Assembly (NCBI RefSeq): GCF_000725625.1
Contig: NZ_JOHS01000062.1
Coordinates: forward strand, 1-35,458
DNA: 35,458 bases
Direction: 5' to 3'
Source of the DNA: Streptomyces sp. NRRL F-6676
GTDB lineage: Bacteria > Actinomycetota > Actinomycetes > Streptomycetales > Streptomycetaceae
The notes beneath the pieces are model-generated. The model was not told the origin of the DNA and did not search any database. It saw nothing but the letters and a program-made list of their open reading frames with translations. How positions within the stretch are numbered: position 1 is the stretch's first letter; every line of letters starts with the position of its first letter. Made by a program: the position numbers and the translations under genes. Of this stretch, positions 1 to 6,988 are shown one piece after another.

Positions 1-20
1 CCCGCAGCCCCCACACAACC

Positions 21-100
21 CCACCCACCCGAGCTGTCCCGGGGTACAAGGGGCGGAGCCCCTTGAAGGGACGGGAAGGGTAGGGGCGGCGGGGGCGAAA
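21..100. repeat. Dispersed intergenic repeat, copy A (hairpin-bearing)
   Basis: A 60-bp core (41-100) recurs in direct orientation at 35352-35411 with 3 mismatches, and both copies are preceded by ccacccaccc. The core contains a perfect 7-bp stem, AAGGGGC (48-54) and GCCCCTT (58-64), with a GGA loop; copy B has the loop GAA. The change falls in the loop only, so the stem is kept. There is no reading frame in it. It is probably a dispersed Streptomyces repeat acting as a terminator or REP-like element; that role is inferred. Confidence 0.75.
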
Positions 101-205
101 GAAACCCCCCGGCTCCCCGACACACCCGATACCCCGCGGAGCGACTGGGTACTCGGCACATCGAACACAAGCCGGACAAAACTCCCACCCGAGGGGATGA
201 CTCGC

Positions 206-511
206 ATGCTGGTCCTCGGACTGCTCCTCCTCGCGGCCACCGCGGCCTTCACCGGCCTCGCGATCGCCGACAACCTCGGGGGCGGCCCCGAGTACTCCGT
301 CTCCGTGCTGGGCAACCACATCGCCACGATGAACGCCCTCGCCCTGTTCTGCGCCGGCCTCGCCCTGGCCCTGCTGTTCAGCCTCGGCATGGCCACCGCG
401 CTGAACAGCGCGCACCGCCACCACCGCCGCCACCGCCGCGGCCGGGGCTACGGCAGGGGCGGCACCCAGGCCTTCGACGAGCCGATGGGCCCGGGCGGCC
501 GCCACGCCTGA
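206..511 (+). CDS. Small two-helix membrane protein with His/Arg-rich tail, function unknown
   Basis: This 101-residue protein has two hydrophobic segments. One lies at about residues 1-20 (Leu/Ala-rich, could act as a signal anchor) and the other at about 41-63, followed by a cytosolic-looking tail rich in His, Arg and Gly. The ATG at 206 is preferred over an in-frame ATG at 197 because the purine-rich GAGGGG (191-196) directly abuts the earlier ATG but is 9 bases from the later one. I do not recognise a family. Similar short hypothetical membrane proteins are common in Streptomyces. It is convergent with the inositol gene that ends at 580, and nothing in the context ties it to that pathway. 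Confidence 0.7.
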   Translation: MLVLGLLLLAATAAFTGLAIADNLGGGPEYSVSVLGNHIATMNALALFCAGLALALLFSLGMATALNSAHRHHRRHRRGRGYGRGGTQAFDEPMGPGGRHA

Positions 512-546
512 CCGCCCACGCCCCGCGGAGACACTGATGCCCCGCG

Positions 547-589
547 GGGATCCTCACGCCCCGTAGGAGCGAGGGATCCTCACGCCCCG
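547..589. repeat. 17-bp direct repeat duplicating the 3' end of the iolE-like gene
   Basis: GGGATCCTCACGCCCCG occurs at 547-563 and again at 573-589, a period of 26 bp. The second copy contains the stop codon of the minus-strand iolE-like gene (580-582) and its last codons. The first copy lies just downstream of the gene, so the stop region has been tandemly duplicated. Confidence 0.85.
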
Positions 590-1500
590 CAGGACCGCAG
601 GAACCTGCGCGTGCGCACCGCGATCGGCAACGGCTTGTCCGGTGCGCACGGGTACATGTCCTGCTCCACGATGGCGAACAGGTCCACGTCGAGCTTCTGC
701 GCCGCCGTGAGCACCGGCCCCAGCTCCGGCACACCCCCCGGCGGCTCGCACATCACCCCGCGGGCCACCGCGGGCCCGAACGGCACTCCGCCCGCGACGA
801 CATCCGCGAGGACGTCGGGGTCGACCTGCTTGAGGTGGAGGTAGCCGATCCGCTCCCCGTACGTCTCGATCAGCTTGACGCTGTCGCCGCCGCAGTAGGC
901 GTAGTGCCCGGTGTCCAGGCACAGGTTGACCAGCGCGGGATCGGTCGCGTCGAGGAACCGTTCGACGTGCTCCTCGGTGTCGATGTGGGTGTCGGCGTGC
1001 GGGTGGACGACGATGTCGAGGCCGTAGGTGTCTCTGACCTCGCGGCCCAGGCGTTCCATGCCCCGGGTGAGGTGGGTCCACTGCTCGGCGGTGAGTTCGG
1101 CGGGCTCGAGGATCTCGGCGGTCTTGTCGTCGCGCCAGAAGGACGGGATGACGACGAGGTGCCCCGCGCCCATGGCGCGGGTGAGGGCGGCGACGCGGCT
1201 CACCTGCTCCCAGGTGGCGTCCCACTCGGCGGGGCCCCGGTGCAGTCCGCAGAAGATGGTCCCGGCGGAGACCTTCAGGTTCCGCCGGTCCGCCTCGGCG
1301 GTGAGCCGGGCCGGGTCGGTGGGCAGATAGCCGTAGGGGCCGAGCTCGATCCAGGAGTAGCCGGCCTCGGCGACCTCGTCGAGGAAGCGCTGCCAGGGCA
1401 CCTGCCGGGGATCGTCCGGGAACCAGACGCCCCAGGAGTCGGGGGCGGAGCCGACCCGGATGCGGTCCAGGGCGGGTGCGGGGGAAGCGCTGCCGGTCAT
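580..1500 (-). CDS. iolE: IolE-like inosose dehydratase / TIM-barrel sugar isomerase
   Basis: A 306-residue xylose-isomerase-like TIM-barrel protein (AP endonuclease family 2 fold), close to the usual IolE length of about 300. Metal-site segments typical of the family are visible: HPHADTH, LCLDTGHY, YLHLKQVDP and VEQDMYP. In inositol catabolism IolE dehydrates scyllo-inosose (2-keto-myo-inositol) to 3D-trihydroxycyclohexane-1,2-dione, the substrate of IolD, which is encoded in the divergent operon. The ATG at 1500 has AAGGGA (1510-1515) upstream and lies one base beyond the stop of the transporter ATPase, so it is probably translationally coupled as the last gene of the operon. IolI-like ketose isomerase or IolH is the alternative; the fold is certain and the exact reaction is inferred from context. 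Confidence 0.8.
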   Translation of the reverse strand: MTGSASPAPALDRIRVGSAPDSWGVWFPDDPRQVPWQRFLDEVAEAGYSWIELGPYGYLPTDPARLTAEADRRNLKVSAGTIFCGLHRGPAEWDATWEQVSRVAALTRAMGAGHLVVIPSFWRDDKTAEILEPAELTAEQWTHLTRGMERLGREVRDTYGLDIVVHPHADTHIDTEEHVERFLDATDPALVNLCLDTGHYAYCGGDSVKLIETYGERIGYLHLKQVDPDVLADVVAGGVPFGPAVARGVMCEPPGGVPELGPVLTAAQKLDVDLFAIVEQDMYPCAPDKPLPIAVRTRRFLRSCGA

Positions 1501-1501
1501 G

Positions 1502-2443
1502 TCACACGGTCCCTTCAGGGGTTGCCTTCACCGGTGCCTGGACGTCCGGAGTCCCGGGGAGTTCCTCGACGTCCACGCCGCTGACCTGTGCGAGTTCGTG
1601 CTTGAGGGCGGCCAGTTCCGCGCCGCCCGCCATGTGGTTGGTCAGTTCCTCCAGGCTCACCTCGCTGCGGGCGGCGGACAGTTCCAGGGTGCCGAGGCGC
1701 AGCACGCTGAAGTGGTCGCCGACCATGTAGGCGTGGTGGGGGTTGTGGGTGATGAAGATGACGCCGAGGCCGCGGTCGCGGGCGGCGGCGATGTACTTGA
1801 GGACCACCCCGGACTGCTTGACGCCGAGGGCGGCGGTGGGCTCGTCGAGGATGAGGACGCGGGCGCCGAAGTAGACGGCGCGGGCGATCGCGACGGACTG
1901 GCGCTGGCCGCCGGAGAGGGTGCCGATGGGCTGTTCCAGGTCGTCCAGGACGATGCCCATGTTGCGCAGTTCCTCGTCGGCGGTCCGCTTCATGCGGGCG
2001 ATGTCGAGGCGGCGTACGGGCCAGGGGCCCTTGGTCATCTCGGAGCCGAGGAAGAAGTTCCGCCACACCGGCATCAGCGGCACGGTGGCGAGGTCCTGGT
2101 AGACGGTGGCGATGCCCTTGGCGAGGGCCTCGCGCGGGGTGCCGAACCGTACGGGGGCGCCGTCGACGAGGAACTCGCCCTCGGTGTGCTGGTGCAGCCC
2201 GGAGATGATCTTGATGAGGGTGGACTTGCCGGCGCCGTTGTCGCCGAGCACGCAGGTCACCCGGCCGGGGTGGACGGTGAGGTCGACGCCGTGCAGGGCG
2301 CGGATGTTGCCGTAGGACTTCCCGGCGCCGCGCAGTTCGACGAGCGGGGCGGTGCCGGCGCCGTCCGTGCCGGAGGCCGCTGCGGGGGCCCCGGTCGTCT
2401 CCTCGGAGGGCGCGGTGCTCTTCTTGGGGTCAGCGGTGGTCAT
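1502..2443 (-). CDS. Sugar (probably myo-inositol) ABC importer, ATP-binding subunit
   Basis: A 313-residue ABC ATPase with Walker [10 protein letters not shown], signature LSGGQ and Walker [12 protein letters not shown]. It powers import through the neighbouring permease at the inner face of the membrane. The family is that of RbsA/MglA sugar ATPases, but those have two fused ABC cassettes (about 500 residues) while this has one. The N-terminal 35 residues are a low-complexity Ala/Thr/Gly extension before the first strand, and the C-terminus (about 260-313) is an extra acidic tail. The start at 2443 has a strong GGAGGTGA ribosome-binding site (2450-2457) that overlaps the permease stop codon, so coupling is likely. 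Inositol is the inferred substrate from the flanking catabolic genes. Confidence 0.88.
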   Translation of the reverse strand: MTTADPKKSTAPSEETTGAPAAASGTDGAGTAPLVELRGAGKSYGNIRALHGVDLTVHPGRVTCVLGDNGAGKSTLIKIISGLHQHTEGEFLVDGAPVRFGTPREALAKGIATVYQDLATVPLMPVWRNFFLGSEMTKGPWPVRRLDIARMKRTADEELRNMGIVLDDLEQPIGTLSGGQRQSVAIARAVYFGARVLILDEPTAALGVKQSGVVLKYIAAARDRGLGVIFITHNPHHAYMVGDHFSVLRLGTLELSAARSEVSLEELTNHMAGGAELAALKHELAQVSGVDVEELPGTPDVQAPVKATPEGTV

Positions 2444-2449
2444 GGGTGG

Positions 2450-3526
2450 TCACCTCCGGGCCGCCGACTGGCGGACCCACAGATTGATGAGGGTGGCCCC
2501 GAGGAGCATCACGCCGAGGAAGGCCTTGAACCAGTCGGGGTTCCAGCCGGCGAAGACGATGCCCTGGCTCACCATGCCGAACATGAAGGCGCCGAAGACC
2601 GGCCCGATCGCGGAGCCGTAGCCGCCGGTGAGCAGACAGCCGCCGATCACGGCGGCGGCGATGTAGATGAGCTCCTGGCCGACGCCCTCGCCGGACTGCA
2701 CGGTGTTGAACGCGAACAGCTGGTGCATGCCGACGAACCAGGCGCCGAAGCCGACCAGCATGAACAGCGAGATCTTGGTGAACCTCACCGGCACGCCGAC
2801 CGCGCGGGCGCTGTCCTGGTTGCCGCCGACGGCGAAGATCCAGTTGCCGTACTTGGTGCGCAGCAGCACCCAGGTGGCCAGCGCGGCGAACACCAGCCAC
2901 CACACCACGGTGATCTTCACCTGGACGTCGCCGAGGTGGAAGGAGGAGGAGAAGACGCTCTTGGCCTGGTCGAAGCCGTCCATGTCGCTGATGTCGTCGG
3001 TGGCGACGTTGCCGGTGACCAGCTTGGTGACGGCCAGGTTGACGCCCTGGAGGCCGAGGAAGGTGCCGAGGGTGACCAGGAAGCTGGGCAGTCCGGTGCG
3101 GACCATCATCCAGCCGTTGAACGCCCCGATGGCCAGGGACAGCACCAGCGCGACGAGCACGCCCACCCAGACGTTCATGGTGAGCTGGAAACTGATCATG
3201 GCCGCGGTCAGCGCCGAGCTGATCACGGCGACACCGGCCGACAGGTCGAACTCGCCGCCGATCATCAGCAGCGCCACGGGCAGCGCCATGATGCCGATGG
3301 TGGACGCCTGGTAGAGGACGGTGGCCATCGAGCTGCCCTGGCGGACGCTCGGCGCCATCACGAAGAAGAACACGAACACCGCGACGGCGCCGAGGAAGAC
3401 GCCGACCTCGGGCCGGGCGAGCAGCCGCAGCGCCAGGGAGCGCTGCCGGGTGCGGCCGTCGCGCTGCCCGGAGCCGGAGGCCGGCGGCGAGTCCGCCGCC
3501 GGCGCTGCCTGCTGGGTCATGCCCAT
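2450..3526 (-). CDS. Sugar (probably myo-inositol) ABC importer, permease subunit
   Basis: A 358-residue RbsC-like permease (BPD_transp_2 family) with about eight to ten hydrophobic segments, beginning near residue 35 after a polar Ser/Pro/Gly-rich N-terminus. It forms the membrane channel for the substrate delivered by the lipoprotein encoded just upstream. The ATG at 3526 overlaps the binding-protein stop (TGATG), and AAGGG lies 9 bases upstream. An in-frame GTG at 3529 and an ATG at 3520 are alternatives that change only two residues at most. Gene order binding protein, permease, ATPase is that of CUT2-type sugar importers. The substrate assignment rests on the neighbouring inositol genes. 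Confidence 0.88.
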   Translation of the reverse strand: MGMTQQAAPAADSPPASGSGQRDGRTRQRSLALRLLARPEVGVFLGAVAVFVFFFVMAPSVRQGSSMATVLYQASTIGIMALPVALLMIGGEFDLSAGVAVISSALTAAMISFQLTMNVWVGVLVALVLSLAIGAFNGWMMVRTGLPSFLVTLGTFLGLQGVNLAVTKLVTGNVATDDISDMDGFDQAKSVFSSSFHLGDVQVKITVVWWLVFAALATWVLLRTKYGNWIFAVGGNQDSARAVGVPVRFTKISLFMLVGFGAWFVGMHQLFAFNTVQSGEGVGQELIYIAAAVIGGCLLTGGYGSAIGPVFGAFMFGMVSQGIVFAGWNPDWFKAFLGVMLLGATLINLWVRQSAARR

Positions 3527-4542
3527 CACCGGGTGCCCTTCGTGGCGAACTCCGAGATCTTGTCGACGTTGGCCTTGTCGACGAAGGCCGGGCCGGTCAG
3601 CACCGGCTGCTCACCGCCGCCGCTGTAGTTGCCGTTGTTCTTGTACAGCCACAGGGAGTCCACGGCGAGGTAGCCCTGGAGGTAGGGCTGCTGGTCGACG
3701 GCGAACTCGATGGTGCCCTTCTTGATGGCGCCGGTGAGGTCCTTGTTGAGGTCGAAGGTGGCGACCTTGGCCTTGCTGCCGGCGTCGCCGACGGACTGCG
3801 TGGCCGTCATGGCGAACGGGGCGCCGAGGGTGACGACGTGGTCGATGGAGGTGTCCTGCTTGAGCTTGGCGGTGATCGTGGACTTCACGGACGGCATGTC
3901 GGTGCCGTTGACGTAGAGGTTCTCGATGTCGCCGTCGAAGGTCTTCTTCACGCCGTCGCAGCGCTGGGTGAGGCCGACGTTGCCCTGTTCGTGGACGACG
4001 CAGACGGCCTTCTTGGCGCCGACCTCGTTGAGCTTCTTGCCGAACGCCTCGCCCGCCACGCTCTCGTCCTGCCCGAAGAACTCCAGCAGGCCGAGCTTCT
4101 TCCAGTCGGCGAGGCCGGAGTTGAGGCCGATGACGGGGATGTCCGCGTCGCCGGCCTTGCCGATGACGTCCTTCATGGCGTCGGGCTTGGCGAGGGTGAC
4201 GGCGATGCCGTCGACCTTCTGGTCGACGGCGTTCTGCACCAGGTTGGCCTGGTTGCCCGCGCTCGGGTCGGAGGAGTAGATCAGCTTGATGTTGTCCTTG
4301 GCGGCGGCGGCCTCGGCACCCTTGCGGACGATGTCCCAGAACGTGTCGCCGGGTGCCTGGTGGGTGACCAGCGCGACCGTCATGCGAGGAGTGCTCGCCT
4401 TGCCCGCGGCGGCGCCCTTGGCGTCGTCCTCGGCCTTCTTCCCGCCCGAGCTGCTGGAGCAGCCGGCTATCAGCAGGGCCGATATCGCCGCCGTGGCGAC
4501 GAGCGCGACTCTGCGGGAGCGGGGGTGATTCGTGCGGTCCAT
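3526..4542 (-). CDS. Sugar ABC importer substrate-binding lipoprotein
   Basis: A 338-residue periplasmic-binding-protein-like lipoprotein (Peripla_BP_4, RbsB-like). The N-terminus has a basic region, a hydrophobic stretch and the lipobox LIAGC, with Cys28 as the lipidation site, followed by a Ser/Gly/Lys linker. The mature part shows the alternating two-lobe pattern of RbsB proteins, including IPVIGLNSG and VDQQPYLQGY. It captures the sugar outside the cell for the permease. It is the first gene of the four-gene minus-strand operon. The ATG at 4542 has GAGGTG 8 bases upstream. The leader from the predicted promoter near 4690-4715 would be about 135 nt. Confidence 0.9.
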   Translation of the reverse strand: MDRTNHPRSRRVALVATAAISALLIAGCSSSSGGKKAEDDAKGAAAGKASTPRMTVALVTHQAPGDTFWDIVRKGAEAAAAKDNIKLIYSSDPSAGNQANLVQNAVDQKVDGIAVTLAKPDAMKDVIGKAGDADIPVIGLNSGLADWKKLGLLEFFGQDESVAGEAFGKKLNEVGAKKAVCVVHEQGNVGLTQRCDGVKKTFDGDIENLYVNGTDMPSVKSTITAKLKQDTSIDHVVTLGAPFAMTATQSVGDAGSKAKVATFDLNKDLTGAIKKGTIEFAVDQQPYLQGYLAVDSLWLYKNNGNYSGGGEQPVLTGPAFVDKANVDKISEFATKGTR

Positions 4543-4685
4543 CTTTCCAGCACCTCACTGTGCGGCCGGGGAAGGGTACGGGACGCCGGCGGGCGGGCGT
4601 CGATGCCCGCTCACAGGTCCGGGGCAGAGTACCCGGGCCGTGGCACGTGGTCCGGGCGGGGTGTTCGGGCGGGTGTTGGGACGGG

Positions 4686-4715
4686 ATACAAACCCCTGCG
4701 CCACCCCACTGTCAA
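4686..4715 (-). promoter_or_regulatory. Predicted promoter of the inositol ABC operon
   Basis: On the minus strand TTGACA (4715-4710) is followed by TTTGTA/TTGTAT (4692-4686) at 17-18 bp spacing. A second TTGACA lies at 4726-4721. The pair is the best sigma-70-like match between the divergent operons; the -10 box is weak. Confidence 0.45.
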
Positions 4716-4751
4716 TACTTTGTCAAGACATCACTTCACAAGCAGGTCCGT

Positions 4752-4791
4752 ATGTCCGTACAAGCTCATGTCAGTACAAAGCCTTGACATG
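4752..4791. promoter_or_regulatory. Candidate operator cluster in the divergent iol intergenic region
   Basis: ATGTCnGTACAA occurs twice in direct repeat, at 4752-4763 and 4768-4779 (period 16 bp). The second copy is part of a perfect 7-bp inverted repeat, CATGTCA (4767-4773) and TGACATG (4785-4791), whose right arm covers the TTGACA -35 box of iolC. Its position between two divergent inositol operons suits a repressor. The GntR protein encoded at 10447 is the obvious candidate, by inference. Confidence 0.55.
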
Positions 4792-4812
4792 CGGTCCCGG
4801 GGCGCCTACACC
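4784..4812 (+). promoter_or_regulatory. Predicted iolC promoter, probably giving a leaderless mRNA
   Basis: A perfect -35 TTGACA (4784-4789) is followed after 17 bp by TACACC (4807-4812). The expected start of transcription, about seven bases on, falls on or next to the iolC ATG at 4820. There is no Shine-Dalgarno sequence before that ATG, which agrees with a leaderless message. Confidence 0.55.
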
Positions 4813-4819
4813 TGTGCGC

Positions 4820-5815
4820 ATGTCCCCGCCCACCGGTTCCTCGACCGCCGATGCCTCGGCCGGCACCTCCTCCGCCTCCTTCGACCTGCTCACCATGGGA
4901 CGCATCGGGGTCGATCTTTACCCCTTGCAGACCGGAGTGCCACTGTCCGAGGTGGAATCGTTCGGAAAGTTCCTCGGCGGCAGCGCGGCCAACGTGGCCG
5001 TGGCCGCCGCGCGCCTGGGCCGGGCGAGCGCCGTCCTCACCCGCACCGGCGACGACCCCTTCGGCGCCTATCTGCACACCGCGCTGCGCGAGTTCGGCGT
5101 CGACGACCGGTTCGTCACCCCGGTCGCGGGCGAGCAGACTCCGGTGACGTTCTGCGAGATCTTCCCGCCGGACGACTTCCCGCTGTACTTCTACCGCCGC
5201 CCCAAGGCGCCCGACCTCCAGATCACCGCCGCCGAGCTGGACCTCGCCGCGATCCGCTCGGCCCGGATCTTCTGGATCACCGGCACCGGGCTGAGCGAGG
5301 AGCCCAGCCGCTCGGCCACCCTCGCCGCCCTGCGGGCCCGCGCCAAAGCCGGCACCACCGTCTTCGACCTCGACTGGCGGCCGATGTTCTGGCACGACCC
5401 GGAGACCGCCCGCCCGTACTACGCCGAGGCGCTGCGGCACGCCACCGTCGCCGTCGGCAACCTCGACGAGTGCGAGATCGCCACCGGGGTGCGCGAGCCG
5501 CGCGCCTGCGCCGAGGCGCTGCTGGCCGCCGGGGTCGAACTCGCCGTGGTCAAGCAGGGACCCAAGGGCGTCCTCGCCGTCCACCGCGACGGCACCGAGG
5601 CCGAGGTGCCGCCGGTGCCGGTGGAGGTCGTCAACGGCCTCGGCGCGGGCGACGCCTTCGGCGGGGCGCTCTGCCACGGTCTGCTCTCCGGCTGGGCGCT
5701 GGAGAAGACCATGCGGTACGCCAACGCGGCCGGGGCGCTCGTCGCCTCCCGTCTCGCCTGCTCCGCCGCGATGCCGACACCCTCGGAGGTCGAGGCCCTC
5801 CTCACCGGCGGCTAG
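4820..5815 (+). CDS. iolC: 5-dehydro-2-deoxygluconokinase (PfkB family)
   Basis: A 331-residue PfkB-family carbohydrate kinase, slightly longer than typical IolC because of a Ser/Thr/Ala-rich N-terminus of about 20 residues. The GGSAANVAVAAARLG motif (53-67) is the N-terminal PfkB substrate-binding signature. GAGDAFGGA carries the catalytic base, Asp278. In the pathway it phosphorylates 2-deoxy-5-keto-gluconate to the 6-phosphate, which the next gene's aldolase cleaves. The ATG at 4820 is chosen because the residues that follow are the last in frame before the conserved core and the promoter places the mRNA start there; no ribosome-binding site is visible. Its stop codon (TAG) lies within the edge of a MITE-like palindrome. 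Confidence 0.88.
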   Translation: MSPPTGSSTADASAGTSSASFDLLTMGRIGVDLYPLQTGVPLSEVESFGKFLGGSAANVAVAAARLGRASAVLTRTGDDPFGAYLHTALREFGVDDRFVTPVAGEQTPVTFCEIFPPDDFPLYFYRRPKAPDLQITAAELDLAAIRSARIFWITGTGLSEEPSRSATLAALRARAKAGTTVFDLDWRPMFWHDPETARPYYAEALRHATVAVGNLDECEIATGVREPRACAEALLAAGVELAVVKQGPKGVLAVHRDGTEAEVPPVPVEVVNGLGAGDAFGGALCHGLLSGWALEKTMRYANAAGALVASRLACSAAMPTPSEVEALLTGG

Positions 5816-5981
5816 GGCCCTTCTGACGGCTCTCCGCGGCGTCGCGACGCCCGGCACGCACTCTCGCCGCACCGCGCGAAAGCCCAAGTAGCGCCGCTAC
5901 GAGGACTTCCACACGGCACGCCGAGAGCACGCACCGAACGCCGCTCCTTCTCCCACGGAGATCCATCAGAAGGACCCTAGG
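5812..5981. mobile_element. 170-bp full-length imperfect palindrome, MITE-like, with CTAG at both ends
   Basis: The ends are about 28-bp inverted repeats (5812-5839 and 5954-5981) with 4 mismatches, beginning CTAGGG-C/T-CCTTCTGA. Complementarity continues through the whole element to a central perfect GTAGCG-C-CGCTAC (5888-5900), so the entire stretch folds on itself. Nearly all mismatches are of the C/T or A/G kind that become G-U pairs in a minus-strand transcript. A separate perfect 14-bp palindrome lies at 5838-5851. There is no credible reading frame. CTAG at each end may be a target duplication, which some IS5-family elements make. The left CTAG includes the iolC stop codon. It fills the iolC-aldolase gap and may attenuate readthrough. 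Confidence 0.7.
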
Positions 5982-6048
5982 GCCTTCCTCGCCCGCCCCA
6001 CCTCTCGTCCGCGGCCCACCGGCGCCGCCCCAGAACGGAGCACCCCCC

Positions 6049-6930
6049 TTGAGCAGCATCAGCATCCCCGACCTGGTCGCGGTGCGCGTCCGCCGTCCCG
6101 AGGCCATAGCCGAGGCGGCGGCCCGGCGCGCCCGGCGGCCGCTGATCGGCGACAGCGGCCGACTGATGATCGTCGCCGCCGACCACCCGGCCCGCGGCGC
6201 CCTCGGCGTCGGCGGCGACCGGCTGGCCATGGCCAACCGCGCCGACCTGCTGCACCGGCTGTGCACCGCGCTGTCCCGGCCGGGGGTGGACGGCGTGCTG
6301 GCCACCGCCGACGTCCTGGAGGACCTGCTGCTGCTCGGCGCCCTGGAGAACAAGGTCGTCATGGGCTCGATGAACCGCGGCGGCCTCGCGGGCGCCGCCT
6401 TCGAGATGGACGACCGCTTCACCGGCTACCGCGCCGAGGACATCGAGCGGTTCGGCCTCGACGCGGGCAAGCTGCTGCTGCGCATCGACTACGACGATCC
6501 CGGCTCGCTGCGCACCCTGGAGTCCGCCGCCCGCGCGGTCGACGCCATGGCCGCCCGGCGGCTGCCGGTCTTCGTCGAGCCGTTCCTCTCCCGCCGGGTG
6601 GACGGCCGGGTCCGCAACGACCTGAGCGCCGACGCCGTCACCCGCTCGATCGCCATCGCCTCCGGGCTCGGCGGCACCTCCGCCCACACCTGGCTCAAGC
6701 TGCCCGTCACCGAGGACCCCGACGACATGGCGGCCGTCCTGGAGGCCTCCACGCTGCCGGTGGTGCTGCTCGGCGGCGAGGTCGGCCCGGACCAGGACGT
6801 CGCCTACGAGAGATGGCGCAAGGCGCTGCGGCTGCCCACCGTGCAGGGTCTGGTCGTCGGCCGCTCGCTGCTCTACCCGGCGTCGGGCAGTGTGGAGGCG
6901 GCGGTGGACACGGCGGTGGGGCTGCTGTGA
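6049..6930 (+). CDS. Cgl0158/IolJ-type aldolase (5-dehydro-2-deoxyphosphogluconate aldolase candidate)
   Basis: A 293-residue (beta/alpha)8-barrel protein of the DeoC/LacD-like aldolase group, resembling the Cgl0158 family found in actinobacterial inositol clusters. Recognisable segments include IVAADHPARG near the N-terminus, GSMNRGGLAGAAFEMDDRFTG, a VFVEPF strand and VVLLGGEVG near the C-terminus. By position it should split 2-deoxy-5-keto-gluconate 6-phosphate to dihydroxyacetone phosphate and malonate semialdehyde. I did not pin the Schiff-base lysine. The TTG start at 6049 is supported by GGAG (6037-6040) 8 bases upstream. It is separated from iolC by the palindromic element and from iolD by 58 bases. 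Confidence 0.78.
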   Translation: MSSISIPDLVAVRVRRPEAIAEAAARRARRPLIGDSGRLMIVAADHPARGALGVGGDRLAMANRADLLHRLCTALSRPGVDGVLATADVLEDLLLLGALENKVVMGSMNRGGLAGAAFEMDDRFTGYRAEDIERFGLDAGKLLLRIDYDDPGSLRTLESAARAVDAMAARRLPVFVEPFLSRRVDGRVRNDLSADAVTRSIAIASGLGGTSAHTWLKLPVTEDPDDMAAVLEASTLPVVLLGGEVGPDQDVAYERWRKALRLPTVQGLVVGRSLLYPASGSVEAAVDTAVGLL

Positions 6931-6988
6931 CCACCGGCCCCGCGCGGCACGCCGACCCGTCAACCCAACGCACACCGGTGAGGTTTCC

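Noticed and set aside
1460..3628. A 722-codon plus-strand open frame opposite the importer genes
   Set aside because: Low-complexity composition, no family motif, no ribosome-binding site; the opposite strand encodes recognisable transporter subunits.
5802..6422. A 206-codon minus-strand frame over the palindromic element
   Set aside because: Over the element it follows the repeat and then runs antisense to the aldolase; Ser/Arg-rich, no motif.
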